From contig NW_020312097.1 in NCBI RefSeq assembly GCF_002999335.1, positions 1 through 64,000 on the forward strand: a stretch of DNA of 64,000 nt, written 5' to 3'. Positions within the stretch are counted from its first letter, which is position 1; each line of letters starts with the position of its first letter. The stretch is from Cyclospora cayetanensis (lineage: Eukaryota > Apicomplexa > Conoidasida > Eucoccidiorida > Eimeriidae). Made by a program: the position numbers and the translations under genes. The notes below the pieces were generated by a model. It made no database searches and had not been told where the DNA came from. It saw nothing but the letters and a program-made list of their open reading frames with translations. Below are positions 20,450 through 32,331 of this stretch, in pieces.

Positions 20450-21986
20450 ATGCTGTGTGGAAGAGAAGCGTTGGGGGCAGTGGCTGCTTGTTGTGCTGCC
20501 GTGTGCTGTTTGGGGTGTACAATGCAGACCTTTCAGGGGGAGCTGTCGAAGATCGCGGACTGCTGCAAATTGCTAGAAGCCGCATTTGCGGACGCCTCTG
20601 CTGCGCCTTCGATACCAGAGGCTGCCGCTACGGGGAAGGATGGCGTTGAAGTCGAGGAAGCCCCCTTTCCGTCCAACTCCGCGGATGCTACGCTTGTGCA
20701 TGCGAGCCCACCAGCGTGTGGGGGGGGCAGCAGTGCGTGGCTTTTGCGATCGCGGCATGAGAACCAAACAGAAGCAGAAGCTGTGGCAGTAGGACTGCTG
20801 CCAGAGAGAGATGATGCACGAGATGAGCAGCAACGGCGTGGGAGTCACCACGAGGACGTGCAGCAGGTGAGTGCTGCTTCAGCTGTAGCTACAGCCTGGC
20901 CTCAGACGGCGGAGCTGCCGTCAACACGAGGGCATGTGAGGCCTTTTTCTGCGCCTTCGGCGACAGCTTCGGATCCTTTAGTGCCTCGGGATTGCGCGAG
21001 TGACGGAAGAACTGAAGGGCAAACGGGAGCAGCAGCTGAAACAACACAAGCCGCCTCTCACGGGGAGCAGAACGCTGCCGCCCCCCATGCACCGAGGAAC
21101 GGCTCTAACAGCGACAAAGAGGATGAGACGAGGGGGGGTTCATCAATCTCCTCTGGGAACAAGAGTGCTAGCAAGAGTGCTAGCAAGAGTGCTAGCAAGC
21201 ACCCGATTGGCAGCAGTAGCAGTAGCAGCACCAGCAGTAGCAATAGCAGCACCAGCAGCAGTAGCAGCGCTACCCACCTTTCGAGCTCGTTGGCAGGAGC
21301 AGATGTCGCCTTCCGTACCGTCATAGCAGCACAGTCCAGCAAGGAGGCCCTTGAAATCAGCAAGGCTGCTTCAGCCGGCAGCAACGGCACTTCTCTCACT
21401 CTACCCCGGCAGTCTCCCTCCACGATGAGTCAGGATCGGCCGCTGTGCCCAGTAGCGGAAGCTCCAGCCAGTCCTGTGTGTGTTCACAGCTGCAGCAGCG
21501 GCAGCAGCCACAAACAACACAGGGGGGGGACGGCGTCGTCTTCTGTGGCTTCCGAGGGTACCCAGAGGTCCTTTGGATCCGCCTGGGGTCCCCCCCTGCC
21601 GCTGCATGCGCTCCCGTAGGACTAGTGCAGTATCGCTGAGGCACGTGCAGAGTAGACGCACTAGTGGACAGCTGCAGCCTCCACGCGATGCAGCCACGAC
21701 AGCAGAAGGCTACCTGCCCCTACCCGTGCAACACCAACCACCTGCATGCGCCGAAAGGGTGCCAAGTGGCCAGCCTGTAGAGGCATCTAATTTAGCTGGT
21801 AGCAGAGTGCTCGCAGCCCTTGAAGAACACACCGGCAAAAGAGACGGTAGAGCTGCTGCCACGAGACACCATGAAGGTGTTGTTGGCGCTAATGATGCGT
21901 GCTGCAGCGAAATAGCGCTTTGCAACGCAATGCAAGCATCCCTGCTTAACCGCGTAGAGCTGCAGGAAAGTGGATGCAGTCCATAG
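20450..21986 (+). CDS. Hypothetical Ser/Ala-rich protein with hydrophobic N-terminus
   Basis: I do not recognise this protein. The start at 20450 (MLCGREALGAVAACCAAVCC) gives a hydrophobic Cys/Ala-rich segment that could be a signal or anchor, then FQGELSKIADCCKLLEAAF and acidic/Ser-rich sequence. A SASKSASKSASK repeat lies at about residues 238-249, followed by Ser/Thr runs. The first frame ends at 21619. A second frame (about 21620-21986, SRRTSGQLQPPRDAATTAEG to ELQESGCSP) has the same composition and is probably joined by an intron near 21558-21650, but I could not make the phases agree, so the junction is open. It is the last gene before the repeat-poor island. Confidence 0.5.
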
Positions 21987-24759
21987 CTTCGGGCGGCTTT
22001 TCAAACAAGCAATGATGACGACTGCCTCGCGGGTGCATAGGGGGCCCACGGGAGTTGTCGGGATAGGGGTCTTGAAGACGGATGCAGAGAAGATTCAACG
22101 AGCGGAGGCACACTGATTGATGAGGCGATCCAAGCAATTCCAGACGCATGCACTGAGAGGCAGCGCAAGCGACGGCTATGCAGATACAAACTTGCAGGCA
22201 CAAAGACAGGGCACGAATGTGCTTGCGAGCGCCTGCCTCAAGGATGGCTCGACGACGAGTCTTTCCGGCTGTTTTCTGTGAAGCAACGGAAGCAATTTGC
22301 TTGCTACGTTCAAGGAAGAAGCACAGCGTGACTTTCAATGGTAAAGCGCTACATCCATGGATCACTGGTTCTTTTGTGTGTGCATCATGGGTGTATGTGT
22401 TTGCATCACATGTGTTGGTGTGTGTGTGTATCGTCTTTTTTACTCGCACTCCAGACAACGTTGATATTTATATTCTTGCTTCGAATTTCAGTGTTCTTTG
22501 TGAACGTACAGATGCCTGTTGGCGACATAGCTCGTATTTTGCATCTGCACGATCAGGATTTGATATCCTGTGACTGAAACTTTCCTGTTTTGTTTCGGCT
22601 GCCAGGCGCTGCAGTTTTTGCTGCTGGCGTAAGAAATGTATGCGAGCAACGGTAGGCGTGAGTGGGCCGATAGGGCAGTCCCCGGAAGCGAGTTTGTTTT
22701 GTTCTCAAAGCAAGCATCTGGGAAGGGAAAGAGGCGAGAGCGAAAGGGGGGCGTAGCCAACGCTGAATGGCATCGCGTATCTGTTTCGTAGGAGAGCTTT
22801 GCGTAGTGTCTAAAATGGCTAGGCGCAACGTTCCTCAGAGTAAACCCCTCGAGGCCTAGGATGTATGGGTTGAAGCCGGGGCATTTGGAGAGAGCCAATG
22901 ACGAGATGCATTACGCGAGAAAATAATCACCAATACGCGCTTGCATGGGTGGTCTTGTGAAGCGCGGCTTTTCATACGATGTCCACTGCTACTTGGCATG
23001 AAGAGCACCCCCCTTGTACGGGTCTGTCTGCATTTACCTTCCCTCGTGAACACATGCACAGGAGAAGATGTGTTCCTTCGTTTAGCTCCATCAGCCTGAT
23101 GGCCTACGAAGCTTGTTCAGGCTCTAGAGCTCCGGGTGTTATGTGCATTCAATTGAAGAATTGCTGTGGCAGCCAACTGCGTGACTTTTAGGACACTCTT
23201 CATGGTGAATACAGGTGCACGTTGCCGGCTGTCTGCTGCGTCGCTTGTTGCGGCAGTTGCGCAACTCTCAACTCTGCTACCGATGCTCGTCAAAGTTCAC
23301 TCTTTTATGGGCTCTACGTCCCGGTAAACTCTTGAGGAATCTCCCCGTCTACGTTGCTGAAGACATCAGCCCCTGGGGCAGCAACAGAAACATTTGCCAA
23401 GCTCCACTCTTTCCAGCTTATAGGAGACAACATCTGTTAGCTAAAATACGTAGGCAGCCCTGCAGTGACTTTCATGTGGGGCATACAGCTTTGAACTTTG
23501 GTGAAAACCACTTCGGACATTTCCGCAGGGGGCTCTCGGGCAATAGGTATGCGGGATCGGTGCCGTGTGGGTTCAGTAGATCTGTATTCCTTTCGCAGAT
23601 ATCCAGACTATCAGTGAGCCATTCATTCCACCTGCTGGTAACATTAACACGCATCGAGCCCACCAGGGGTCTTCTTGTCTCTCAAAGATGCAGTATAGTG
23701 CCAAACGGTATGGCAATGCAGGCCTGCGTGAGGAAACAGGTAGAGGAAGCCTATGCAAGCAATGCTGGAACAGCTATTAGATCGACAAAAAACACTTGAA
23801 CACAGAGAAAAACCGGCGAAAACATGGAACCCTTTCCTCTATTCAATCTTCTACCCTCCATAAGCGCCTTCTAATCACAGCTACCCAACAAACTTTTACC
23901 ACACTATTATCTCCGTTACATAGGGTGTGTGCGCGTAGAGCGAAGCCGTCCTCGACATCTCCTGCTTCAGCCCATTAGTGTTCTACCTGACAGTTTGTGA
24001 GTAAGGGCCGAGAACTTGCACTTCAAGCGGCCACGCAGACTAGGCTACTTCTACAAAAGCCTAGCAACTTACGACCCCTTCATGACTCACGAAACAAGAA
24101 GTAGAAAAATTTTAGCACCCTTCAATATATTTCAAAACAGAGTTACTGCGGGATGCACCGGCGGAGGCCTGTACAACATGGAGGGTACCCACAAATCGAG
24201 TGGTAAGCATTTAGCAGAACCAACACACCGATGGACAGCAGCTCGAAAGGAAAGGGGAGCTACGCATGTGAAGAGGAAAAGTTTTATAAATTTATGTAGT
24301 CCAAGTGCAGCAGTCAACGGCCGTTTCTTCATTTTTGAGGTACAGGCACCGCCTGCAGCCTACGACAACACAGCCACTGGGAGCTGCAATACCTGCACAA
24401 AGGACGCTTCCGAGTTCAGCAGTACTTGGAGTTTGTCCATGCATCAAGTAGGACTTTTGGGCATTGTGGAGGGTTGAAATTGAAGATGAAGATACTCGGC
24501 ATAGAGGCTGCACAGTTTTAGCTTATGAGCCAAAGGAGAAAGCCCCCCCAAATGCCCACAATTAGGGTAGTGAGAGGCCCTTAGGGCTCATCTAAACGGC
24601 CTACAAGGGCCTTGATACAAGGGTGCAAATATCGTCCTCCGCCTACCTTCGCGTGCAAGTCGTATTGCGGCTCTTTAATTAAACGTAGAAGAACTTTATT
24701 GGTGGCTCTGTGTATGCAGGGGAGGCAGTTTGCTAGCAGGAATAACTAGGATTCAAATC

Positions 24760-25110
24760 TTCATTCAAGCCATGATTTAATGGTTCATGCCGATACCAGC
24801 TCACCGGCAAGCTTTGAGCGAGAGAACTAAGAGAGCCGAAACAGGAGAATCTTAGCTTGCTCGGTATGTCGAGAACTATAAACTTTGGTTCGCAAACGCG
24901 AAAATGTAGACGAACAAGTGCTTTAACAATGTTTTCTCTTGGGTCGGGGGGAATTCTCATGTCAAGCGCTAGCCGTCTGAGCAGCAACTGTGCAGTTAAG
25001 CAGCCAGCAAATGGGGCACTGGCGAAAGGTTGAGTTTTTAAGGTTTAGAAGCAAGTGGGCGCAGCTTTTGCGTGTTTGGCCGAAAAGGGAGTGCCAAGTC
25101 AGGACCTCCA
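24760..25110 (-). repeat. Dispersed repeat, copy A (inverted relative to copy B)
   Basis: The reverse complement of this stretch aligns with 26380-26660 on the plus strand. Shared blocks include GAGCTGCGCTCACTTGCT, AACTCAACCTTT, GGCTGCTTA, GCTAGCGC followed by TGACATGAGAATTCC, then GTTCGTCT, AACCAAAG and TTTCGGCT. By eye identity is well above chance over some 300 bp. Both translate to similar short peptides (D-M-R-I-P...P-R...I...A..V-R-L) but with stops, so it is probably an old transposon or family-gene remnant. Confidence 0.7.
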
Positions 25111-26379
25111 ATCAGTGAATGACTAGGCTGTGTCAACTGGCCGTAGCCTTCATTCCTACTTTACCAGGAAGGAAATCCAGAAGTAGCAGCACGCTCAGCT
25201 AGGCGCCCAATGACAGCGTCATAACAACGTACCTGTTATTACATTGCGAACCTGGGTCACATTATCCAGAACTGCAAGCGCATGCAAAATGTCAAAGAAC
25301 TCAAACAAGGGGACTGCGATCAGTGGAATCAGGTTGTACCGCAAGCACAAAAGGCACATCATAAAAACAGAAAAGTACCCGTGCAGGCCTCAATGAAGCG
25401 GAGGCGGCTGCAAAAGAGAAGGCCACGAGTGGACACACACCGCAGGGCCGTTTGAGAGCAAGCTCGCATCTACGGTCAAGAATTTTCAGCCCTACTTGAC
25501 ACTTGGGGATGACTGCGCGAACCAGTGAACCGCCAACTTGAATTTCTGCGCCGTACCCTCTGATTAAAATATCACTTCACATACAGACTTGGGTTTCCTA
25601 ATGGGACAAGAATGCGGCCGTTGAATACCACTTGAAATCGGAGTGAGATCCTATTAGGGTGGTCCGAGGCTTCTGTGCTGCAACTCTGCACAAACATGTA
25701 CCTCCAGGTTCGCCTTGGCTACCACTTGAGCAATGGCCTCTAAGGAGCGTTACGTATTCCCAAAGGAATACATACCTTACTAGGAAGCTATTGAGGGGCT
25801 TTCAAAGCTGCTCCCTCCTGCCCATCAACACACCGTCATATTGTTGGGATATGAGGAGAAATAGGCAAGTAGAAAAAATGTAGGTGCTAAGCACTCCAAA
25901 CCTTCAAAGCTGATTGTGCATAGCATTGGCGCACACGGACACAACACTCAGCCTTGCTGTAGCGGAATGACAGTACTCTGTAAGACATAAGCAATAGGAA
26001 CAGACAAAATAAACTTAATACTATTAACCAAATATCACATAGTATAAATACTGTAATAGAAGGTGTTAACAGTGCAGCTTCCCTGGCGACATTGCCCTTT
26101 ACTGCCCCCCTCCCCTCTTCACTATACGACTTTGTGTTATATTCCTGTCTTTTGCACTGAATGTGTGCGGGAAAGAGAAAGGGGACCTTTCTTCCTGAAG
26201 TCACTCTTCAAGGGAAGAGAAACACGGAACACAGTGCAAAGGAAAACAGCATATGTGTGCCTCAGCCACTAAACTGATATCGATGGAAAGAAAAACTTGC
26301 ACAGTAGCCAACCACGCACAACAAACAAAAACAAAACGACCTCGGAATCCACGAGGTCCCAGCTCGACTCTCTTTTTTC

Positions 26380-26660
26380 AGTCAAGCACGCAGGAGCTGC
26401 GCTCACTTGCTCTTGAAACCTTAAACACTCAACCTTTTGTGACTGCCCCACTTGATGGCTGCTTAGCTGCAGAGTTGCTTGTCAGTCCGCTAGCGCCTGA
26501 CATGAGAATTCCTGTCTACCCGAGAAAAACCATTGCTATAGCAGCTGTTCGTCTGGGTTGTGGCCTTTTGCAAACCAAAGCTTATTTTTTCTCGATATAC
26601 TGAACACTTTCGGCTTCCGTAGTTTTCCCAAAGTAGCTGATAGCGACATGACCCCATGGG
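26380..26660 (+). repeat. Dispersed repeat, copy B
   Basis: Plus-strand partner of copy A (24760-25110), about 1.3 kb away in inverted orientation. Both contain TGACATGAGAATTCC in register. No terminal repeats or target-site duplications could be identified by eye. Confidence 0.7.
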
Positions 26661-28390
26661 TCGGTGCTTGCATGAAAAGCAGAGCTGGAGTCATCCCTGC
26701 AAGCAGACGATGTCCTCTTTGGAAAAGGGTCGCTATTGAAGCGCCTCTAATTTATTATACAAGCCTTAAGGACCAGTCGTTTTTCTCTTCAGGAGCTATA
26801 AATAAGCAGGGCATATTTCCAAAATGGCTGGTGGAATAATCGAGTTTTTGCTCCTTTCAAAAGCCGTCGTGCTTTTCTTCTCAGCAGAGCTTCATCGAAG
26901 AAACATTTTTTGGCTGCTTAATCATGCCTTTTTACCAGCCTGTAGAGCTACTGCGCTCATGTCTGCTTGGAAGCCGGTCTCTTCCCCCATGACAGTTGGT
27001 GTGCCATCAAGTTACATTGCCAGCCGCTCTCCTGGCTTAGGCTGGTGCCGAAAAGCAAATTCTCAGATCACCAAAGGTTTGGTCAAGTCCAGACAGATTT
27101 CTTAGAGAAACCGGATATTGTACTGCATCTACAGTCAGTGGAAAAGCGGTAACAGCGGCTTTGACCCACGCGGGGGTACCAGCTACTCTCTCATGCCTCC
27201 ATAGAAAGATACTTGACTTTAAACGCAATATACGCTTAATAGAAAGTTACTGAGTTTTTTCAAAGACTCCTCGCCTTGATCTGCTCGCGGCCCTCGAAGT
27301 TTTCGACGTGAGAGGAAAGAACACCTATGGTGCGTAGAGCAGCATCCTCTTAGCCCGTCGAGCCTTCAAGGCCAGGTACGCGTAGCATTAAGCGCACAGG
27401 GACACACTGCGTGTAGCTGCATCCAGCTACTACTCTCTAGGTAAAAAGATATATGAATGACGAAAGCCAATTCTATAGTTTACAAGTAACTCTGCATCAA
27501 ACCTCTGCGGGGTGTCCTAGAAACTACTTAGATGTGGGGTGGCGCGCTACGGAGACAGGCTGTATCTCTCTGGTAAGCGATTCAGCAGGCCATCTAAAAG
27601 GAAGACGATAAGAAATACCGTGCCAAGGACTGCCCTTTGTGCCGAAATATTAAAGAATACGAAAATGCCGTCACCACTACTCAAATTGCACACGGTTAGG
27701 TGCTGAACGCATAAAGTTTTGCAGACAAACTTTGCAGCGCATTTCAGAGAAGGTGAGTAGACACTCTGTTAGTTTTACGAAAATTTGTAAGATGTTCATG
27801 GACAGAACGCGGTTTCTGAAGCAGGGTCACAACTACCGCCTATTTAAAAAGTGTCTAAAGCCAGACTTGCGCTGCTTTCTGCTACCCCAGTCTGGAAAGT
27901 AGAACGTAATAACCCAGGTGCAGACCAGGTTAGTACTTGCGTTCTTGCCGAAAATCGACGCTGTACAAGTTACGGAAGCGTTTTGAACCAAGGGAGTTGG
28001 CGATGCTTCAGGAAGAGGTTCTGCAAAATGCAGTGTGAAGTTCGGACGAAGTAGTGTTTACGATGCTTTGTAATTTATTGTTACAGAAGCATAGATTAGA
28101 GCTAAAAAGCTTTTGGTTTTTTCTAATATGCGCGGTGCTAGGAGTTAGAACCGATTTGCATAAGTGTGTGCTTCGACGCGCTTTGAATCCCCTCTCCTAT
28201 GGGCGCCATCGCTCGCCCGGTAGATCCCAACAACCCCGGCCGGTTTCAAACTGCGTGACATGATCTTTTTCCTTTTGACGTGATATTATTGTTAATTGCT
28301 GGTTTGGCGTATATCTGATTTGATCTACGGGAAAAGCGCAGGTGGGATTCATTATTTGCCAATCGAGCATTTGGCCTTGCCGTATCCAAA

Positions 28391-29560
28391 ATGGTAGCCG
28401 TGCAGCGATTCACACTTTTTCCCTTTCTTTTTGCCGTATCTTGCAGACTGTGGAGTGCCGAGTCAGCTAATCCACAAAGTCCCGCGCCATCTTCTGGAGG
28501 TACACCTGGTCGATCTCCGTCCTCCGGGCGTCGCCAGGAGAATGCATCGGGATCTCATCTGCACGATGAGCTTATGGAGGGATTGAAGAGTATGGAAGAA
28601 GGTGGACGGGGGAATGATTCAAATGATGGATCTCTCGGCTCGCAACTTCGGGGGTATACGAGATCTGACACTTCTTCCTGGTTGAAGCCGTGGTTCGACC
28701 AGATGAAGCATCTAGCTGAAGCCGTGTGTTTGAAGATACTGGAGGAAGGAGGCATCCCGCAAGCGCGGGATTCCCCTTTGAAACACTTTGGCTACGTGTA
28801 CTTCGATGTGAACACAAAAACCTACTCGACATCAAGCGGAGTTCCACTGTCGGTTGTGAATGGCGCCCTAGTGCCCATCAAGTTGGGCAGCAGAGACTAT
28901 ATCATGCAAGGCAAGCTAACGGACATCTTACTATTCTTGAAGTGTTATTCAAAGTATCAAGTAGTGGGGTCATACCTGGGGGATGATGGACACTGGGACA
29001 GCACGCCAGATGACCGTTTTCCGGTGTACGTGCAAGTCGAAAATGTTGGGCCTGAGGCTCACGGATCTGTCAGCAAAGCACTCGTCAGACACTCCATGCA
29101 GCGAGTGCTTAAGCGTATCAACCCCCGGAACGTCCTTGCAATGGCTCTGGCAGGTGCCATCCCCACGCTCATTAGCAACGAGAACGCGGAAAATCTCTTA
29201 ACTAAGCTTGTCAAGAATTGGAGCGCCAGTCAGAGCTTGGGTGAGCTGAGTCTCAACCTAAAGCAATCTGCGGAGGACACCAAGGAGAGCTGGGAAAAGC
29301 TGGCTAGTGAGGAAAAGTTTGTGAAGAGGATGGGTCTGTTTTTGGAGATGCTACTCACGAGTGGGGCAAACGAGACAGAGGAATGGCAAGGAAAAGACAA
29401 CGTGGACCTGAAAAAGGATCTCACGGTGGTATTAACTATGTACCCTAGACCAGAAAACAAGGTTCGGGCGACTCGAAAACTTTCCAGTAGCACAGTTTCG
29501 GTGGAAGAGGTTTTGGTCGTAGTTTCAGAGATGAGTAGCCGTTCCATGATTGAATCATGA
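28391..29560 (+). CDS. Secreted multigene-family protein, paralogue 1
   Basis: Single-exon 389-aa protein of unknown function. Residues 1-25 form a classical signal peptide (MVAVQRFTLFPFLFAVSC...SAES). A Ser/Gly/Pro-rich low-complexity linker extends to about 95. The conserved domain (about residues 115-260) includes GGIPQARDSPLKHFGY, PLSVVNGALVPIKLGSRDYI, DILLFLKCYSKYQVVGSYL, DDGHWDSTP, VQVENVGPEAHGSV and LKRINP. The C-terminus has VVLTMYPRP and KLSSSTVSVEEV. The same blocks occur in the same order in the convergent gene at 30328-31533, so this is a gene family. I know no enzyme with these motifs; it could be one of the Eimeria-specific families, but I cannot assign it. Expected location is secreted or cell surface; no C-terminal GPI-type hydrophobic tail is visible. 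Confidence 0.85.
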   Translation: MVAVQRFTLFPFLFAVSCRLWSAESANPQSPAPSSGGTPGRSPSSGRRQENASGSHLHDELMEGLKSMEEGGRGNDSNDGSLGSQLRGYTRSDTSSWLKPWFDQMKHLAEAVCLKILEEGGIPQARDSPLKHFGYVYFDVNTKTYSTSSGVPLSVVNGALVPIKLGSRDYIMQGKLTDILLFLKCYSKYQVVGSYLGDDGHWDSTPDDRFPVYVQVENVGPEAHGSVSKALVRHSMQRVLKRINPRNVLAMALAGAIPTLISNENAENLLTKLVKNWSASQSLGELSLNLKQSAEDTKESWEKLASEEKFVKRMGLFLEMLLTSGANETEEWQGKDNVDLKKDLTVVLTMYPRPENKVRATRKLSSSTVSVEEVLVVVSEMSSRSMIES

Positions 29561-30327
29561 AGAGGCTTTGGGAGTTGATTACGGCTGAAGAGCAGTTTGC
29601 ATTAGGATTGTCGCTGCTGTGGCTTGTTGTTTGGATCAACGCAAGCAAGCATCTCATAATAGAAACCTTTCTTGGGATAGCCTCTGCTAGTTAGTATTAT
29701 ATGGCCCTGCCTATGCATTGGCCGCATCGAATGCGCATGCACAGGGCTGTTGCAGCGTGCTGCACTTGTATTTTACATGGCCCTTAGCGTCTGGCGCGCA
29801 AGGGGAGAATGTCCCAGTAGGGCACTTTCGCCTGCAGTACGCTGCACTTGTTTCACGCGAGAATCATAAAAAGTTTTGGGAAGCGGATGTCATTTGAAAA
29901 ATTGCCCTTTCGCATACTGTGGTGATAATCACCCAATCTTTCATGCTTCCGTCGTACATGGCAGGTGGCACTAAATATCATGCAAGGGCTGCGTAGGTCA
30001 GACAATCACAAGGTTCCTGAGAATGTGAGAACAAAACACTAAGGCATTAGCCGCCGAAGGGCACTTCGTTGCCCATGTATCCACCAAGTAATGAAGTTGG
30101 CAGTGCACCACTTGCCTCTTATGCAGGACGTGCGCATTGATGGGGCTCCATCAGACGCGCAACCACGGACTGTATAATACTAAGATGAATGGCTTTTGAC
30201 ACAAAAGGTCAAAACACACTGCGGCGGCAACTGGGGGGGCAGGGAGCTGCTTAGCAAGACAACACTTTCCCATACCCCTAGAGCAAGCTGCTTCAATGAA
30301 CATGTAAGCACAGGCGCTGGGATCACA
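29561..30327. other. Convergent 3' intergenic region
   Basis: The 767 bp between the stop codons of the two convergent family genes. I see no gene, RNA or repeat. GCGCATGCACAGG at about 29732 is a single GCATGC core without clustering. Confidence 0.6.
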
Positions 30328-31533
30328 CTACTTCGCCGAAGTCACGAAGCTATCGGGCACTTTGTACAACTTGTCAATGCCCCCCAACATAACTAGCAGT
30401 TCGGCGAATCCTTCAAAAGCCTCCTTGACCGACACGGTACTGCTGCTTAGCGCGAGGGTGGCCCTGTTATTGTGACATGGCTTAGGATACATGGTGATGG
30501 TCACCGTAATCGGTTTTCCGAAGCACACTGTCTTGGGGTCACTCCAACCGGAATCTCTTTTCTGGTGCCTCGTTTGATTCAACAGATGCCAAATGCGCTT
30601 GGCGCCAGAATGCGCTGTGCTTGGGGATTGCAGGTCCTCCACGATGCTCTCCGCTTCACTCTGAGAGATGCCTAACAAGCTAGCCACCTCGCTGCTTTGC
30701 TGGAGCCAGCCCCACTCTCGCATCGTTACTCCATACACGTGCCGCACACCATTCCAGAGTGTGGGCGACGCATCAAGTGCTCCCTGAAGGGTAGAAAACA
30801 TGACTTCCATAGGGCTAACTCTTTTAAGAATTTGCTGCACACCACTGCGTAGCAGAATCGCCTTGACTGAACCATGAGGGTCAGGGCCCACATTCGACAC
30901 TTGTAGGTACACCGGGTGGACCGACTGGGGAGTCTTGTCCCAGTGGCCGTCGGGATTCAGCACAGATCCCACGATATTGTATTGTGAATAGCAATACAGA
31001 AAAAGCAATACCTTCGCAGCGCGGCCCTGTATGATGTAGTCTAAAGACCCGACTTTTATGGGCACGGGGAAGTCGTTGATCTTCGAAAGGGGTAACCCTG
31101 CTGCCACGGTTAGTTTCTTGGTTTCCGTATCAAATGACGGGTATCCATATGCCTTCAGGGGTGAATGAATGGATTGTGGTATTTCTCCTGCTTCCACCAA
31201 ACGTTGGCACTCGCTTTTCTTTTGCTTATTCTTGCCTAGGAGACTGGTGAGCCAGGAGTTTTGAGTAAGCTTTTTGTTCGGATGGTTGACTGAAGACACG
31301 TGAGCATTAGATTTATCCTTTGCTTCCTTTGCTTTGGTGCCAGAGGAGGGCCCACGCGGCTGCTCTGGTTGCTGTAAGTCCATTAGAACCTCTTCGAGCT
31401 CTGACGGATGTCCACCAGGCACGCCCGCAACCAGATCCTCCACGGAATCAGGAGCGGTGTCATCTGCCAGAGCTCTAAATAATATAATTATAAAAGCGAG
31501 AGAAAAGACTCTACGAGCAAGAGGCGCCACCAT
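30328..31533 (-). CDS. Secreted multigene-family protein, paralogue 2
   Basis: Single-exon protein, about 401 aa from the ATG at 31533. The frame is open to 31620, but MVAPLARRVFSLAFIIILF at 31533 gives the better sign of a signal peptide and matches the MVA start of paralogue 1. The domain has the same order: GEIPQSIHSPLKAYGY, PLSKINDFPVPIKVGSLDYI, KVLLFLYCYSQYNIVGSVL, PDGHWDKTP, LQVSNVGPDPHGSV and LKRVSP. The C-terminus has VTITMYPKP and LALSSSTVSVKEAFE. By eye about half of the roughly 140-residue core is identical to paralogue 1, while linkers and C-terminal helices diverge. Its convergent, tail-to-tail placement suggests inverted duplication. Function unknown. Confidence 0.85.
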   Translation of the reverse strand: MVAPLARRVFSLAFIIILFRALADDTAPDSVEDLVAGVPGGHPSELEEVLMDLQQPEQPRGPSSGTKAKEAKDKSNAHVSSVNHPNKKLTQNSWLTSLLGKNKQKKSECQRLVEAGEIPQSIHSPLKAYGYPSFDTETKKLTVAAGLPLSKINDFPVPIKVGSLDYIIQGRAAKVLLFLYCYSQYNIVGSVLNPDGHWDKTPQSVHPVYLQVSNVGPDPHGSVKAILLRSGVQQILKRVSPMEVMFSTLQGALDASPTLWNGVRHVYGVTMREWGWLQQSSEVASLLGISQSEAESIVEDLQSPSTAHSGAKRIWHLLNQTRHQKRDSGWSDPKTVCFGKPITVTITMYPKPCHNNRATLALSSSTVSVKEAFEGFAELLVMLGGIDKLYKVPDSFVTSAK

Positions 31534-31620
31534 TTGCAGATAGGTGTGGCAGAAAGCAAAACACGGGATCCGGCGGTGTCCTCTAAATGCGGCGAATCCT
31601 TGAACTGAAAAATTGCTCAA

Positions 31621-32258
31621 GGTAATACTATTCTACAAAACATTGGCAGTGCTTTTGGAATGGGTGGCTCATCGTGGATTTATTTTGAAAGGGGATATCT
31701 CTGAAAGACTTGGTGCACTTGACAGATCCCCCTGGGAGCGCTGATATGGGACAGCTGCAAGCACGTCTTCGGCTCCTGTAGCACGCCCCTTGAAACAGCA
31801 TACCGCGTGCTAAAAATCAAAGACTTACTTCATATTAAGCCAACGGCGAGTGATATCCTGCCTTCCATTGTTCAACCAAAACGGATTTTTAAAAAAACCT
31901 AAAGCGAGGGCTTGGTTAGCCAGATACGCCGGGGCGTGTCAACCGATGCTGAGCCAGGAGAACCCCCTATTGCTCAGGACTGCTCCTTATGTGCTGAAAA
32001 AGGTGTGTAGTGCTATCCATGATAAACTGCCTAGCTGTTCGCGAGGTGGTCGCGCCGGTAAGCCGAGTGGGAAACAGAGACTAAAGTATAAAAGGAGGGC
32101 CGGAGGACCAGCATACGTCGACTGGCACTTGTACTAGCGCTTCATCACTGCTACACTATTAATTGTTAGTTTGTGGGTAAAGTGTAATGAAGCCCACTTT
32201 TGAGAGAGTCCGTATGCGCCAGCGTGGGTAGAACCGTGCAAATTTCTGCCAGCGCCCC
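31621..32258. other. Region upstream of paralogue 2 and tRNA-Phe
   Basis: Holds the promoter side of paralogue 2 and the 5' flank of the tRNA. A 95-codon frame at 31850-32137 has no recognisable content. No repeats seen. Confidence 0.5.
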
Positions 32259-32331
32259 GCGCTGATAGCTCAGTTGGGAGAGCGTTAGACTGAAGATCTA
32301 AAGGTCCCTGGTTCGATCCCGGGTCAGCGCG
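32259..32331 (+). tRNA. trnF-GAA: tRNA-Phe (GAA)
   Basis: A full 73-nt cloverleaf. The acceptor stem is GCGCTGA/TCAGCGC, the D arm GCTC-AGTTGGGA-GAGC, the anticodon arm TTAGA-CTGAAGA-TCTAA with GAA at 32292-32294, the variable loop AGGTC, and the T arm CCTGG-TTCGATC-CCGGG. There is no intron. Box A (TAGCTCAGTTGGG) and box B (GGTTCGATCCC) match the Pol III internal promoter. The base after the acceptor stem is G where eukaryotic tRNA-Phe normally has A73. It is the only RNA gene seen and lies in the repeat-poor island. Confidence 0.96.

Larger units (their letters stand above)
21987..28390. other. Repeat-poor island, left part: no gene recognised
   Basis: After about 22.0 kb the CAG/GCA runs, GCATGC clusters and GGGGCCCC palindromes stop, and base composition becomes more even and AT-richer. 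Many short frames exist (for example 23215-23799, 24016-24477, 26253-26603), but none resembles a known family and stops are frequent. Two diverged copies of one dispersed repeat lie at 24760-25110 and 26380-26660. I infer gene-poor repeat-poor DNA, possibly with decayed family members I cannot recognise. Confidence 0.5.
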
